From Methanolobus tindarius DSM 2278 (GTDB taxonomy: Archaea > Halobacteriota > Methanosarcinia > Methanosarcinales > Methanosarcinaceae): 64,000 bases of DNA. Position numbers and translations under genes: made by a program. The notes beneath the pieces are model-generated. The model searched no databases. It was not told where the DNA came from and worked only from the letters and a program-made list of their open reading frames with translations. Below are positions 15,516 through 26,533 of the stretch, piece after piece. The DNA lies in the NCBI RefSeq assembly GCF_000504205.1, contig NZ_AZAJ01000001.1, positions 842,879 through 906,878 of the forward strand. The letters are read 5' to 3'. Positions within the stretch are counted from its first letter, which is position 1; every line of letters begins with the position of its first letter.

Positions 15516-18500
15516 CTAAATCAGTGCATCATTTGAAATGTCAGGATGCAATTCTACTGATGATGGGGAAGAGATAGACTCATCAACATCACCCACAGGT
15601 TCATCATTAGCAACAGAAATGCTGGAATCTAGTTTGAACTTGGACACAACCAGTTGCATTCTTGAAGCTACATCTGCAAGCTCCTGAGCTGATTGTGACA
15701 GTTCCTGCATGGATGCGGTTTGCTCCTGAACTGAAGCAGAAGCCTGTTGTGCACCTGCTGCAGACTGTTCGGAAATTGTAGAAACCTCATTAACAGAAGA
15801 ATTAACTTCCTCAATAGAAGCAGATTGTTTTTCAGTGGCTTCAGCAATTTCCTGAACCATCTTCACAATAGTATTTCCAGCCTCAACAACATCACCAATT
15901 GCTTTCACAGAATTACCAAGGGACTCCGCACCCTTATGAACCTCTTCAGAACCTCTCTGCATGGAATTTACAGCATTTTTAGTTCCGCTCTGCATCTGGA
16001 CAATAAGTTCTGATATTTGCTTTGCAGCATTACCTGAATCCTCAGCAAGCTTACGCACCTCATCAGCCACAACAGCAAATCCTTTTCCGTGTTCCCCAGC
16101 CCTTGCAGCCTCAATAGCAGCATTCAGAGCAAGCAGGTTAGTCTGGTCAGCAATGTTTGTAATGAGATTCACAATCTCACCTATCCTGTTGGACTTGGCA
16201 TCAAGATCAGTGATAACGGAAGAGGAATCGCCCACCGCAGATTTGATACCCTCCATCATATGCATCAGATCCTCCGACATTTCACCAAGACCCTGTATAA
16301 GAGTATTCGAGTCAACCGCATTCTTTGAAGCCATCTCTGAATTAATCGCAACATCCTGAACCATACGATTCATATCGACCATCGCATTGGAAACTTCCTC
16401 AGCCTTATTAGCCTGAAGCTGTGTACCCATTGAAATTTCATTAACAGTATCAGTTATCTGGTCAGCACTGGACGAAAGCTCCTCAGTAACAGCAGACATT
16501 TCCTGCGCAGTGTAAGCGATAGATTCTGCATTCTCAGTCACAAGCGACACAATATCATTCAAGGAATGCCTGCAGTTCTCAACACCCCTGGTAAGTTCCA
16601 TGAAATCACCGACACCATACACATGGACTTCCCTTGTCAGATCATTGGAAGCAATCAACTCCAGAACCTCACAGGAATCTTCAATAATTCCCTGCAGAGT
16701 GTCACCTAAACCATCAAGAGTATCACTAAGAACCCTGAAATCGCCTTTGGTATCAATTTCGATTCTGGTATCAAGATTACCCTGTGAATAAGCAGTAATT
16801 ACTCTGGAAGCCTCATTCACCGGGTCAACAACAGCATCAAGGCAGTTGTTGAATCCTTCCACTATTTTCAGGTAATCGCCCTGATGCTTTGATGTATCAG
16901 CACGAACATCAAGCTGGCCGTTAACTCCTGCACTTGCAAGCATATCGGCATCTGCAACAAGATTATTGATAGCATCAATACAGGTATTCAGGTTATTCTT
17001 AATTGTATTGAAATCACCGCAATAAACATCAGTAATCACCGGAGGGATGTCACCCTTTGAGATCCTGTCAAAGTATTCCGCTGTGACATTAAGCGGGCAG
17101 ATTACAGCATCAAGAGTATTATTCACACCTTCTACAATTGCCCTGTAATCACCCTGCTGTCTGGAAATGTCAGCACGAACATCAAGCCGGCCTTCAATTG
17201 CAGCTGAGGAAAGCATATTGACATCGCTAACAAGACCACTGATTGCAATGATACACATGTTCAGATTATTCTTTATTTTATTGAAATCACCATGATAATC
17301 TTCAGTGATTTGTGGCGGAATATCGCCATGAGCAATATGTTCAACATAATCCGCTGCTATATATAACGGGTCGATAACAGCATCAAGAGTACCGTTTACA
17401 CCTTCAATGATAGCACGATAATCACCGTGATGCTTTGAAGCATCAGCACGAACATCAAGTTTACCATCAACAGCTGCAGCTGAAAGCATATTTGAATCAG
17501 AAACAAGGGCATTGATAGCATCAATACAACCATTCAGGTTGTCCTTGATCTCATTGAAATCACCACGATAATCTTCAGTGATATGTGGCGGAACATCACC
17601 ATGAGCAATTCTATCAACATACTCAGCAGCAACATTAAGCGGATTGATTACCGAATCAAGAGTTGCATTCACACCATCAATAATAGCACGATAGTCACCA
17701 TCATGTTTGGAGGCATCGGCACGAACATCAAGCTTACCTTCAACAGCTGCAACTGAAAGCAGATTAGCATCAGAAACAAGCTCATTTATGGCATCAATGC
17801 AGCCATTAAGATTATTCTTGATCTCATTGAAATCACCGCTGTAATCATCAGTAATATGAGGAGGAATATCGCCATGAGCTATACGATCAACATACTCAGC
17901 AGCAACATTAAGCGGACTGATAACTGAATCAAGTGTGTCGTTTACACCATCAATAATAGCACGATAATCACCATGATGTTTTGAAACATCAGCACGAACA
18001 TCGAGCTTGCCTTCAACGGCTGCTACTGAAAGCAGGTTAGCATCAGAAACAAGCTCATTTATAGCGTCAATACAGCCATTAAGATTATTCTTGATTTCAT
18101 TAAAATCACCTCTGTACTCATCAGTTATATGTGGAGGAATGTCACCATGAGAAATACGGTCAACATATTCTGCTGCCACATTAAGTGGACTGATTACAGC
18201 ATCAAGAGTATTATTCACACCATCAATTATTGCACGGTAGTCACCGTTATGTTTTGAAGCATCGGCACGAACATCAAGCTTGCCTTCAACTGCTGCATCG
18301 GATAGCAGATTAGCATCAGAAATCAGAGCATTAATAGCATCAATACAACCATTCAGGTTATTCTTGATCTCATTGAAGTCTCCATAATATTCATCTGTGA
18401 TTTGTGGCGGAACGTCACCATGCGCAATGCGGTCAACATACTCAGCAGCCACATTAAGAGGAACGATGACAGCATCAAGAGTGTCATTTACACCATTGAT

Positions 18501-20129
18501 AATAGCACGATAATCACCGTCATGCCTGGAAGCATCAGCACGGACATCAAGCTTGCCTTTTACTGCTGCTCCTGAAAGCATATTCGAATCCTCAATAAGT
18601 GCGTTTATAGCATCAATACAGCCATTCAGGTTTTTCTTGATCTCATTGAAGTCACCATAATAAGTCTCGGTTATCCTTGGAGGAACATCACCATGTGCAA
18701 TGCGGTCAACGTACTCGGCTGCCACATTAAGCGGACTGATAACAGCATCAAGAGTGTCATTTACACCATTAATGATTGCGCGATAGTCACCATTATGTTT
18801 TGAAGCATCGGCACGAAAATCAAGCTTACCTTCAACCGCAGCTGCAGAGAGCAAATTAGCATCGCAAACAAGCGCATTAATGGAATCAATACACTGATTC
18901 ATATTGATTTTTATCTCGTTAAAATCACCATGATATTCATCAGTTATATGAGGAGGAATGTCACCTTTAGAGATACGATCAACATACTCGGCAGCCACAT
19001 TAAGTGGACTGATAACAGCATCAAGTACCTGATTAAGTCCCTTTGGAATTGACACAAAATCAACACCTACATCAGTGCTTGCTCTTCTGTCAAGCTGCCC
19101 CATCATTGTGGCATTAGCCATATCCTCAAAGTCAGTAACTATTTTCCTGATACAGCCTGATATAGAACTGCTCAAAAGGAAAGCAGCCAGGGCACCAAGA
19201 ATAATGAATATAAGAACCGCAACTATCAGACTGTTTTTTATAGCCATCAAAGGACCCTGGAATTCTTCAAGATAACTACTTGATACTATGTACCAGTCAT
19301 TTGGCTCATAATAAGTAAAGCTGGCTATCTTTTCCCGGCCTTCCCAGTCGTATTCGATAGTTCCTTCTTTAGTGGCGATAATTTCTTTTGTAAAATCATA
19401 ATCATAAATATTCTCGCCTTCTAAACCGGGATGCAACAACAGATTTCCTTCAGAGTCCATTATGTACATATAACCTGTCTCTCCCACAACGATATGGCTC
19501 ATATGCTCCCTTATAGAATCGATAAAAGGATCTTCCAGCACACCAACGTATAGTATTCCTATAATTTCTCCGGCATTGTTCATAATAGGCTCATATGCCG
19601 TGAGATACCAGGCGTTGACCACCCATGCTCTTCCGTAAAAAGTCTCACCTTGGTTGACTACTGCATCATAAACCGGTTGTGAGACCGTAGTGCCTACTGC
19701 CCTTTCACCCTCATTGTTGACAACATTCGTAGAAACTCGTACAGCTTCCCCGTTCTGAACCTGAAACACAGTGGCTGTTCCGCCTACCATATTCTTAATA
19801 TTATCAACGATCTCATGATTGCCATTGACAAGGTAATCTTCCCCTAGCACTAATTGTCCGTCAACAATTGAAGGATCTCCATTTGAATAGAAAACAGACC
19901 TTGCAACTCCAAGATCACTATTTATCTTGTCCTGTGCGAGCGAGAAAGTAGAGTCAACATAATCTTTTTCAATTAGCATCTGGCTTTCTAAACTGCCTTC
20001 CAGTTGATTCAGAGTTCCTGCTGCTGTTTGTTCATAGGCATAGAAACCAACGATCGTTACCGGCAGTATTGTTAAAAGTAATGCTACTGCCATTATCTTG
20101 TGACTGATACGTATTTTATTTAAATCCAC
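15516..20129 (-). CDS. methyl-accepting chemotaxis protein with poly-HAMP array
   Basis: A 1537-residue chemoreceptor. Span 1 is at about 13-33; an extracellular Cache-type sensor (Cache_3-Cache_2-like) covers about 40-295; span 2 is at 300-321; then a HAMP-like segment. Eight consecutive 91-residue units follow (369-1096), each opening [18 protein letters not shown] and containing GDFNEIK and GKLDVRAD, then a further HAMP pair to about 1190. The MCP signalling domain (about 1195-1500) has its tip at [16 protein letters not shown] (1335-1347). Each unit looks like a canonical HAMP followed by a divergent one. The start is GTG 20129 with AAGGGTGG upstream. Most MCPs are 500-700 residues. No che genes lie in the window. 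Confidence 0.95.
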   Translation of the reverse strand: MDLNKIRISHKIMAVALLLTILPVTIVGFYAYEQTAAGTLNQLEGSLESQMLIEKDYVDSTFSLAQDKINSDLGVARSVFYSNGDPSIVDGQLVLGEDYLVNGNHEIVDNIKNMVGGTATVFQVQNGEAVRVSTNVVNNEGERAVGTTVSQPVYDAVVNQGETFYGRAWVVNAWYLTAYEPIMNNAGEIIGILYVGVLEDPFIDSIREHMSHIVVGETGYMYIMDSEGNLLLHPGLEGENIYDYDFTKEIIATKEGTIEYDWEGREKIASFTYYEPNDWYIVSSSYLEEFQGPLMAIKNSLIVAVLIFIILGALAAFLLSSSISGCIRKIVTDFEDMANATMMGQLDRRASTDVGVDFVSIPKGLNQVLDAVISPLNVAAEYVDRISKGDIPPHITDEYHGDFNEIKINMNQCIDSINALVCDANLLSAAAVEGKLDFRADASKHNGDYRAIINGVNDTLDAVISPLNVAAEYVDRIAHGDVPPRITETYYGDFNEIKKNLNGCIDAINALIEDSNMLSGAAVKGKLDVRADASRHDGDYRAIINGVNDTLDAVIVPLNVAAEYVDRIAHGDVPPQITDEYYGDFNEIKNNLNGCIDAINALISDANLLSDAAVEGKLDVRADASKHNGDYRAIIDGVNNTLDAVISPLNVAAEYVDRISHGDIPPHITDEYRGDFNEIKNNLNGCIDAINELVSDANLLSVAAVEGKLDVRADVSKHHGDYRAIIDGVNDTLDSVISPLNVAAEYVDRIAHGDIPPHITDDYSGDFNEIKNNLNGCIDAINELVSDANLLSVAAVEGKLDVRADASKHDGDYRAIIDGVNATLDSVINPLNVAAEYVDRIAHGDVPPHITEDYRGDFNEIKDNLNGCIDAINALVSDSNMLSAAAVDGKLDVRADASKHHGDYRAIIEGVNGTLDAVIDPLYIAADYVEHIAHGDIPPQITEDYHGDFNKIKNNLNMCIIAISGLVSDVNMLSSAAIEGRLDVRADISRQQGDYRAIVEGVNNTLDAVICPLNVTAEYFDRISKGDIPPVITDVYCGDFNTIKNNLNTCIDAINNLVADADMLASAGVNGQLDVRADTSKHQGDYLKIVEGFNNCLDAVVDPVNEASRVITAYSQGNLDTRIEIDTKGDFRVLSDTLDGLGDTLQGIIEDSCEVLELIASNDLTREVHVYGVGDFMELTRGVENCRHSLNDIVSLVTENAESIAYTAQEMSAVTEELSSSADQITDTVNEISMGTQLQANKAEEVSNAMVDMNRMVQDVAINSEMASKNAVDSNTLIQGLGEMSEDLMHMMEGIKSAVGDSSSVITDLDAKSNRIGEIVNLITNIADQTNLLALNAAIEAARAGEHGKGFAVVADEVRKLAEDSGNAAKQISELIVQMQSGTKNAVNSMQRGSEEVHKGAESLGNSVKAIGDVVEAGNTIVKMVQEIAEATEKQSASIEEVNSSVNEVSTISEQSAAGAQQASASVQEQTASMQELSQSAQELADVASRMQLVVSKFKLDSSISVANDEPVGDVDESISSPSSVELHPDISNDALI
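16842..19025 (-). repeat. eight tandem 273-bp coding repeats in the chemoreceptor gene
   Basis: Codons 369-1096 comprise eight in-frame 273-bp units. Units 2-6 are nearly identical in protein; units 7 and 8 and the first are more divergent. That is the pattern expected of internal unit duplication by unequal crossing-over. Confidence 0.9.
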
Positions 20130-20399
20130 CTAACCACCCTTTGAGAGAAATATATTTTTCAAAGTTTTACCCAAAGATTGACATTGCATCTCTTGCTTCA
20201 ATGTAAAACATAGCATGCGCGTGATTATCCTGATGAATAACATATAATTTAATTTAAGAAAAGGAAGGAACATCCGGTCGAAAATTATGCGGAGATATCT
20301 ATATAACACCCGAGAAAAACGGACGAAAATATTTAATCCGCATAAGCATGTTTCATGTCGAAAACACGAAGCATAGTGTAAACTCTGCTGCACCATCAA
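20130..20399 (-). CDS. doubtful 89-codon leader ORF before the chemoreceptor
   Basis: This frame begins with TTG ATG GTG at 20399-20391, seven to ten bases after a strong Shine-Dalgarno (AAGGAGGT), and its TAG directly abuts the GTG of the chemoreceptor (TAGGTG). The product is Arg/Leu/Phe/Cys-rich with a hydrophobic middle and matches no family I know. It may be a genuine small membrane protein, a translated leader that couples or regulates the receptor, or chance. Composition argues against a conserved protein; the signals argue for translation. Confidence 0.3.
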   Translation of the reverse strand: MMVQQSLHYASCFRHETCLCGLNIFVRFSRVLYRYLRIIFDRMFLPFLKLNYMLFIRIITRMLCFTLKQEMQCQSLGKTLKNIFLSKGG

Positions 20400-20676
20400 G
20401 TCCGTTACCTCCTTGACTATAAATTATAAATTATACAACTGTGAGTGCACGCACTCTTCTAAAAATAAGTAAGAATAATATATAAATCCATGCAATAAAA
20501 TATAAATAATACTATTTAGCAAATAAAATATAGATGTGCATATAAAAATGGTGCTGCTTCTACTATATCCGCTAAAAAAACATTCAATCAAAAACAAATA
20601 TCAGGTAGAAAACAAAATTAATGTTGTGCACTTTAATTAAAAAAGAGAAAAAAGAAAAAGTTTACTAAAAGTTTAC
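20400..20676. other. AT-rich intergenic region
   Basis: Holds the likely chemoreceptor promoter, the GAGTGC palindrome and, near 20640-20665, a minus-strand T-run (TTTTTCTTTTTTCTCTTTTTT) that probably terminates the small gene at 20677-20874. No gene seen. Confidence 0.4.
20443..20456. promoter_or_regulatory. GAGTGC/GCACTC palindrome in chemoreceptor promoter region
   Basis: GAGTGC and GCACTC are separated by AC. AT-rich TATA-like stretches lie on either side (about 20416-20435 and 20475-20490), so a repressor or activator bound here could control the chemoreceptor transcript. Confidence 0.35.
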
Positions 20677-20874
20677 TTATTCTACATTCACAGCAACAAG
20701 GGAAAGTCCAAGCTCCTTTTCCAGTTTCTGGATTTCCTCAAGATCTTCCTTTGTTAGCTCAGCGTTACTAATATTGATTCCTGAAAATGCAAGAAGAGTC
20801 ACACCTGTTTTCTCTTCAAGTTCTGAAATTGCTTTCATCTGCTCGTCTTTGAGTACTGAAAATCCCCATAGCAT
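20677..20874 (-). CDS. small helical protein of unknown function
   Basis: A 65-residue protein starting MLWGFSVLKD at ATG 20874, with AGGAG eight to nine bases upstream. It shows an internal near-repeat: a helix of charged residues (EQMKAISELEEKTGVTLLAF) is echoed by EDLEEIQKLEKELGLSLVAV, so it may fold as two helix-strand units. I recall similar short proteins in Methanosarcinales but cannot name a family. It stands alone between the chemoreceptor and S-layer genes. Confidence 0.7.
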   Translation of the reverse strand: MLWGFSVLKDEQMKAISELEEKTGVTLLAFSGINISNAELTKEDLEEIQKLEKELGLSLVAVNVE

Positions 20875-21029
20875 ATTTTTAATCTCCTGTATAATTCCTT
20901 GACCTTTTTGGTCTTGCTAGTAAGAGATACAATGGTATTTAGGGTTTCTTATAATGCCTGCAATCACTACTTGAAAGCATACACATACTGCATCGAATAA
21001 TCAACGCATATGAATAAATGTAAAAACGG

Positions 21030-21063
21030 AAAGAAAAAAACAGGACATTTTGGAAATGCCCTG
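21030..21063 (-). terminator. intrinsic terminator of the S-layer gene
   Basis: On the minus strand CAGGGCATTT and AAATGTCCTG pair (one G-U) around a three-base loop, followed by TTTTTTTCTTT. Confidence 0.75.
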
Positions 21064-21083
21064 CTATATTCAACCATTTGAAT

Positions 21084-23375
21084 TCAATCCCTGCTTACAT
21101 AAACAGCGCATATAAGTCCTAAAATTCCTAATACCAGCTCAAATCCTGGTGCACCTACAGAACTTTCCACACCCGGTTCATCCTCATCAGATTTTGCTGA
21201 AGCATCATCTTCATCGGCAACAGAGGATTCAGATTCTGCTTCTTCACCGGATTCGCCCATATCCACAACTACCACTTCTTCATCTCCGGAAGATTCAGTA
21301 TCAACAGCAGCTACATCTGAAACAGCCATAACACATGTTTTCCACAATGACATTTTAAGAGTGCTTCCACTGGTGTCCTCTGTCTTAATGTAAATATCAC
21401 TATAAAGATCAATAATCTGATCTGCCTTAAGAGCGATATCATCAGTATTTGACATTACAATTGCATCGTCTCCGGTGTGCAGAACTGTTCCCGAGCCACT
21501 TCCTGCATAATCAGTACCATCCATTTCCGGGGGAACTTCAAATCCATCTACTTCAAAGGCACCGTATGTACTTCCGGTTTCAATTGTAGTAATATCGCCA
21601 CGAAGGAAAGCATATTTGAAAACAACAAAATCACTGTCTGCTCCACGGAATATGGAGTCTACATAACAGTAGAATACAGGATTGTCATCGCTGTCTTTGT
21701 AAAGATAAGTCCTTTCAGGTCTTGTAAGGTTCACATTACCTGAAATGACATCAGAATCTACTTCCTCACCATCACGATTAAGCTGCACCCATACCTTATC
21801 ACCTTCGACATCAACCTGCTGGACAAGCAGAGACCAGCCGTCGGCAAGTTCCCACTCTTCGCCTGAGAACATCTGTTTTTTGTTATCACTCTTATATTCA
21901 ACCAGTATTTTTGCGATCTTATCAGGGTTACATCCTGTAGAAAGAGAGGAAGGATCTTCAGGCATTGCAATATAACTTGAGCCGAAGAAGCCTAAAAGAT
22001 AGTACTTTTTAAGATCAACATCATCGACAATATAAGTACTTCCGTCATCGGAACCACCAATCTTGGTTTTCTTCATCTGTGGCTTGCTCACATAATAAAG
22101 ATCACCTTCTTCTATAGTGTCACCAAGCTTGAAAGTGGATGAGGAATTTACACTATTATTGAAATATAGTAACTCACTTGAAAGGCCAGGTTTTATCTGG
22201 TACCAGAAACCAGAGAAACTATTAGCATCCCAATAGAAATCACCGGTATTCAGTGAAGAATCAGTATTGTCATAGAGATTGCTTCTTATTTTGTATTTTA
22301 CTTCTGTTGCACCTTCATCAGGACTGACTGTACATGTCTTCCAGAATGTCATTTTCAGGGTGCTGCCACTGGTGTCTTCTGTTTTAAGGTACATACCACC
22401 ATAAAGGTCAATAACCTCATCCGGATCAAGACTAATATCATCATTACTGGACATGACAATAGCATCATCACCAGTATTCAGAACAGTATTTGAATTACTT
22501 CCTGCATAATCCGTACCATTCAGCACAGCAGGCACTTCAAATCCATCCACATCAAAGGCTCCGTAAGTATCCCCGGATTCAATAGTAGTAATATCACTGA
22601 TAAGATAAGCGTATTTGAATACAACAAAATTCGAATCAGTACCGCTGAAAATGGAATCAACATAGCAGTAAAACACAGGATTATCATCACTGTCTTTGTA
22701 AAGATAAGTCCTCTCAGGTTTTGTCAGATCTACATTACCGGAAATAACATCGGAATCCACTTCCTCACCATCGCGCATTAGCTGGATCCATACCTTTTCA
22801 CCTTCGACATCAACCTGTTGTGCCACAAGAGACCAGCCGTCTGCAAGTTCCCACTCTTCACCTGAGAACATCTGCTTCTTGTCATCGCTTCCATATTGCA
22901 CAAGGATCTTTGCAATCTTATCCGGCTTACATCCGGCAGACAGATCAGAAGGATCTTCAGGCATAGCAACATAGCTGGAACCGAAGAAACCTAAAAGATA
23001 GTACTTTTTAAGATCCACATCGTCGACAATAAATGTGCTTCCATCGTCAGAACCGCCGATTTTTGTTTTCTTCACCTGTGGTTTGCTTACATAATACAGA
23101 TCACCTTCTGCAAGGGTGTCCCCAAGCTGGAAAGTGGATGAAGAATTAACACTATTATTAAAATATAGTAACTCACTTGAAAGTCCCGGTTTCATTTGAT
23201 ACCAGAATCCTGAGAAACTATCGGCATCCCAGTAAAAATCACCGTTATTCAGTGAAGAATCTGTGTTATCATATACAGTACTTTTAAATTTGTATGTTAC
23301 ATCTGATGCAGTTGCAGGCACAATTAATAAAGACATTATAGCCAATGCAACTAAGATCCCTGTCATTTTTTTCAT
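21084..23375 (-). CDS. S-layer protein, two-domain Methanosarcina type with PGF anchor
   Basis: A 763-residue cell-surface protein, probably the main S-layer tile. It has a signal peptide (about 1-24, cleavage after ATAS), two copies of the S-layer duplication domain (DUF1608; about 27-350 and 359-682) that are very alike, a Ser/Glu/Asp-rich linker (about 695-740), and a C-terminal hydrophobic segment starting with PGF (743-745) and ending SRD. PGF plus a helix plus a basic end is the signal for archaeosortase processing and lipid attachment. Several N-glycosylation sequons (for example NNS and NSS near residues 73-79, NGT near 286) fit a glycosylated wall protein. AGGAG precedes ATG 23375. 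The glycan locus in the same window may supply its sugars (inference). Confidence 0.93.
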   Translation of the reverse strand: MKKMTGILVALAIMSLLIVPATASDVTYKFKSTVYDNTDSSLNNGDFYWDADSFSGFWYQMKPGLSSELLYFNNSVNSSSTFQLGDTLAEGDLYYVSKPQVKKTKIGGSDDGSTFIVDDVDLKKYYLLGFFGSSYVAMPEDPSDLSAGCKPDKIAKILVQYGSDDKKQMFSGEEWELADGWSLVAQQVDVEGEKVWIQLMRDGEEVDSDVISGNVDLTKPERTYLYKDSDDNPVFYCYVDSIFSGTDSNFVVFKYAYLISDITTIESGDTYGAFDVDGFEVPAVLNGTDYAGSNSNTVLNTGDDAIVMSSNDDISLDPDEVIDLYGGMYLKTEDTSGSTLKMTFWKTCTVSPDEGATEVKYKIRSNLYDNTDSSLNTGDFYWDANSFSGFWYQIKPGLSSELLYFNNSVNSSSTFKLGDTIEEGDLYYVSKPQMKKTKIGGSDDGSTYIVDDVDLKKYYLLGFFGSSYIAMPEDPSSLSTGCNPDKIAKILVEYKSDNKKQMFSGEEWELADGWSLLVQQVDVEGDKVWVQLNRDGEEVDSDVISGNVNLTRPERTYLYKDSDDNPVFYCYVDSIFRGADSDFVVFKYAFLRGDITTIETGSTYGAFEVDGFEVPPEMDGTDYAGSGSGTVLHTGDDAIVMSNTDDIALKADQIIDLYSDIYIKTEDTSGSTLKMSLWKTCVMAVSDVAAVDTESSGDEEVVVVDMGESGEEAESESSVADEDDASAKSDEDEPGVESSVGAPGFELVLGILGLICAVYVSRD

Positions 23376-23867
23376 ATAATACGTCTCCTGACAAGAAAAC
23401 CAAACAATGCAACATTCATTTTAATATCAAAGCTGGCTCCTGATGTAATAATCTAAAATAAACCAGCGTGCAGTTTATATTAATATTGTTGCAATAAATA
23501 TGATTTTCCCTACTTTTTGTGTTACTATTATGATGGGACAAACATCGTTATGTAATAAAAATATACCCATATGATATTGTATTAAAAATACATAAAATTT
23601 TAATATTTACTTATCATTACAGGTAAAAAAGTAAGAAATATAGTAATATAACTATGACAAACATAAAATCCAGAACAACAATACTACTCCCAAATACTCT
23701 GCATTTCGGCATTCGAATCAGGATTTACAGACAATACAGAACTTTTGGAATGTTTCGGTAGTGATTCCTGTTTGAGCAAATAGAATACTTTAAAAAACAG
23801 AATACAAAAGCAAAAGAAGAGTTAAAAAAGTCATATTGGTCTTTATACATGAAATCCATAAAAGGGG
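23376..23867. other. S-layer upstream region
   Basis: AT-rich and gene-free. A TATA-like sequence on the minus strand (ATTAATATAAAC, about 23476-23487) would give the S-layer transcript a leader of about 80-90 bases, a common feature of S-layer mRNAs. Nothing else recognised. Confidence 0.35.
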
Positions 23868-24368
23868 TTATAGCATTACCTCTTCTCTTATCTTTTTTAC
23901 AACATCCATCACTTTATCTTTTCTGCCAATTTCAATTTTGTAATCGGCAAAGGAACTATAAAGTCCGGTTCTCTCTTCATAAAGACCATGCAGACCTTTT
24001 TCCTTAAGTCCCACAACACCACGGGTTGTAAGATTTGAAAGGCGGGAAACAATTGTTCCAAACGGAACCTCCAGATAAACAATAACCGAATTATTTTTAA
24101 GGAAATTCATCGCTTTTTCCGAATAGACAACACTTCCACCGGTGGCAATTATACAATTGTCCTTCAATTCCATACTGACGATACTCTGCTCCTCGGCTTT
24201 CAGCAGCGCTATGTCACCAAGATCATTAACTATATCCTGCAAGCCTTTTCCGGAGTCATCGATAACTAATTTATCAGTATCTATGAACTCATAGCCAAGT
24301 ACAGAAGCAAGTTTGATTCCTGCAGAACTTTTGCCTGCGCCTGGCATGCCGATGAGTGTTATAATCAT
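23868..24368 (-). CDS. shikimate kinase-like P-loop kinase
   Basis: A 166-residue small-molecule kinase of the AroK fold. Walker A GMPGAGKS is at 7-14, the acidic pair D30/D32 sits at the DTD motif, the glycines at 77-78 and the lid and C-terminal arginines R116 and R133 align with AroK. The arginine that anchors shikimate in AroK (FRDRE context) is replaced by leucine (residue 56, ALLKAEE). Most archaea make shikimate-3-phosphate with an unrelated GHMP kinase, so this may act on another alcohol. It lies 57 bases downstream of the DUF711 gene, possibly in one transcript. Confidence 0.8.
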   Translation of the reverse strand: MIITLIGMPGAGKSSAGIKLASVLGYEFIDTDKLVIDDSGKGLQDIVNDLGDIALLKAEEQSIVSMELKDNCIIATGGSVVYSEKAMNFLKNNSVIVYLEVPFGTIVSRLSNLTTRGVVGLKEKGLHGLYEERTGLYSSFADYKIEIGRKDKVMDVVKKIREEVML

Positions 24369-24424
24369 AGTATCATCACATATCCTTTCTTGAACCGGAT
24401 AAATAGTTTATTAGTACCGTAGTA

Positions 24425-25786
24425 TCAGTTAGTAAGTGACTGTATCGGTGCCGGAATACGTCCCCCTCTGGAAATGAACTGTTCAGAACTGAAATTGTGA
24501 ACCGGCATTACAGGGGCACTTCCCAGCAGGCCACCGAATTCAATCATGTCGCCAACTTTTGTACCGGGAGCTGGAATTACCCTGACAGCAGTTGTCTTTT
24601 TGTTAATCATACCTATGGCCATTTCATCGGCAATGATAGCTGAAATGGTAGATGATGAAGTGTCCCCCGGAACTGCTATCATATCAAGACCGACAGAACA
24701 CACACTTGTCATAGCTTCCAGTTTATCCAGTGAAAGAGAGCCACGCTGAACAGCTCTTATCATACCCTCATCCTCACTGACTGGAATAAAAGCACCACTG
24801 AGACCTCCAACTGATGAAGAAGCCATAGCTCCGCCTTTTTTAACAGCATCGTTCAGAAGTGCCAGTGCAGCGGTTGTACCGTGAGTACCGCAACTTTCCA
24901 GGCCCATGGCTTCAAGGATTGCAGCAACACTGTCACCTATTGCAGGGGTTGGGGCAAGAGAAAGGTCAAGTACACCAAACTGGGCATTGAGCCTGCGTGC
25001 AGCTTCACGACCCACCATTTCACCCATTCGGGTTATCTTGAAAGCAGTCTTTTTGATACATTCTGAAATGTCACCTAATGTAGGATCCTTAAGAGAACGC
25101 ACCGCAGAGTTCACTACTCCAGGACCACTTACACCTACATTGATAACACAATCCGGCTCACCAACACCATGGAAAGCACCTGCCATGAATGGATTATCTT
25201 CCGGTGCATTGGCAAAGACTACTAGTTTGGCGCAGCCAATTCCTGCATTGTCCTTTGTCAGTTCAGCAGTTTCTTTGATTACTTTACCCATCAGGGCAAC
25301 AGCATCCATGTTAATACCTGCTTTAGTTGTTGCTACATTCACAGAGGAACATACTTTATTCGTAGTAGCTAGAGCATCAGGAATTGAATTTATAAGAGAA
25401 AGGTCTCCTGGAGTCATGCCTTTCTGGACAAGTGCACTGAAACCACCAATGAAGTCAACACCTGCATCTTCAGCCGCCCTGTCAAGAGTCTGAGCAACTG
25501 ATGAATAATCTGTTGCATCACAGCTCTCTGCGACAATAGCTATTGGGGTTACGGAAATACGCTTGTTAATGATAGGAATGCCGTAAAGATTCTGGATGTC
25601 ATTAGTTGTTTTTACCAAGTCATTTGCATAATGCATTATCCGGTTGTAGACATTTTCATTGAAAGTATCTATATCCGGATGACTGCAGCCCCGCAGACTG
25701 ATGCCCATGGTGACCGTCCTTATATCGAGGTTCTCATTGCTCACCATTTTTATTGTTTCAAGGATCTCTTCAGGATGAATCAGCAT
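24425..25786 (-). CDS. UPF0210/DUF711 (PFL-like) protein
   Basis: A 453-residue protein of the DUF711 family, which is related in fold to pyruvate formate-lyase but lacks the usual radical machinery and has no firm function. Family-typical stretches are visible: [19 protein letters not shown] near the N-terminus, [15 protein letters not shown], and [15 protein letters not shown] near the C-terminus. GAGGTT lies just before ATG 25786. It follows the ACT-domain gene with a 9-base gap, an arrangement conserved in many bacteria and archaea, implying that the ACT protein senses a ligand, probably an amino acid, for it. Confidence 0.93.
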   Translation of the reverse strand: MLIHPEEILETIKMVSNENLDIRTVTMGISLRGCSHPDIDTFNENVYNRIMHYANDLVKTTNDIQNLYGIPIINKRISVTPIAIVAESCDATDYSSVAQTLDRAAEDAGVDFIGGFSALVQKGMTPGDLSLINSIPDALATTNKVCSSVNVATTKAGINMDAVALMGKVIKETAELTKDNAGIGCAKLVVFANAPEDNPFMAGAFHGVGEPDCVINVGVSGPGVVNSAVRSLKDPTLGDISECIKKTAFKITRMGEMVGREAARRLNAQFGVLDLSLAPTPAIGDSVAAILEAMGLESCGTHGTTAALALLNDAVKKGGAMASSSVGGLSGAFIPVSEDEGMIRAVQRGSLSLDKLEAMTSVCSVGLDMIAVPGDTSSSTISAIIADEMAIGMINKKTTAVRVIPAPGTKVGDMIEFGGLLGSAPVMPVHNFSSEQFISRGGRIPAPIQSLTN

Positions 25787-25795
25787 AGTAAAACC

Positions 25796-26074
25796 TCAAA
25801 TCCGGTGCATGAAGTGGAAAGCATCTTCGTTCTGTACTTTTACTTCCACACCAAGCGCAGTACCTTTTTCAGACATTGCCTGCTGGAAAGCTGACAGATC
25901 GAAGTTATCTTCTGCGATTTGCGCTAACATAATCATGGTGAACAGATCGTCCATGATTGTCTGGCTGATGTCAACTATATTAACATTATACTGCGCCATT
26001 GTCTGCGTGATACCCGCAACGATACCAACTTTATCGATACCTATAACAGTAATAATAAAACGACTGGATGACAT
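25796..26074 (-). CDS. ACT-domain regulatory protein (UPF0237)
   Basis: A 92-residue single ACT domain. The opening SSRFIITVIGIDKVGIVAGI and the following VDISQTIMDDLFTM are typical of the UPF0237/GcvR-like group. ACT domains bind amino acids as dimers. It is the first gene of the ACT-DUF711 pair; GAAGGA precedes ATG 26074. Confidence 0.93.
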   Translation of the reverse strand: MSSSRFIITVIGIDKVGIVAGITQTMAQYNVNIVDISQTIMDDLFTMIMLAQIAEDNFDLSAFQQAMSEKGTALGVEVKVQNEDAFHFMHRI

Positions 26075-26533
26075 GAATATTCCTTCTATATATTGTTTTG
26101 TGAATGATGTTGAAAGCGATTAAGTAACTATAAAGTAGCATAATAGATGAGATGCTATTTTGACTTTGCCGATGAAAGAACATTGCTGGAAAGAGATTAT
26201 AATAATGTTTCAATGAAAAAGTATATTTGCCAGTGGTTAAATCCTCTTAAAGGAATATAAAAAGCAAAATCATTCTGAGCGCTTTGCCAGCTTTGTGCAA
26301 TCAAAAGTTAGTTAATTACGCCAATAATGGAAAATTTTGAGTGATGCAGTCATATTAAATTCATAAATAGAATATATTTTTACAAATATATAATATGTTC
26401 TGTAAAAGTCGGATTAACCCTAAAAACGCTTTTGAGCAGGTAACAAAGTTTATATACAATTTTCATTATGATTATAATGATGATGGTTTGAACGGCTAAG
26501 TTCATCAGATGATTCAAACAATCAGGAGATACA
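26075..26533. other. divergent promoter region
   Basis: AT-rich with no gene. It separates the minus-strand ACT operon from the plus-strand DUF5371 gene. A TATA box for the latter (TTTATATACA) is at 26449-26458, and GGAGAT lies just before its ATG. Confidence 0.5.
26449..26458 (+). promoter_or_regulatory. TATA box of the DUF5371/pilin transcript
   Basis: TTTATATACA lies about 75 bases before the ATG of the DUF5371 gene. The pilin gene follows 26 bases after that gene, so both may share this promoter. Confidence 0.5.

Noticed and set aside
16842-19025. Tandem repeats that could suggest a CRISPR array
   Set aside because: Unit length is 273 bp, in frame and translated into HAMP modules with no spacers; not CRISPR.
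15747-19275. Several plus-strand frames opposite the chemoreceptor gene
   Set aside because: Shadows of the repetitive coding sequence on the minus strand, where domains and motifs are clear.
24906-25493. 195-codon plus-strand frame opposite the DUF711 gene
   Set aside because: Opposite a clear family protein; Ala/Pro/Ser-rich shadow.
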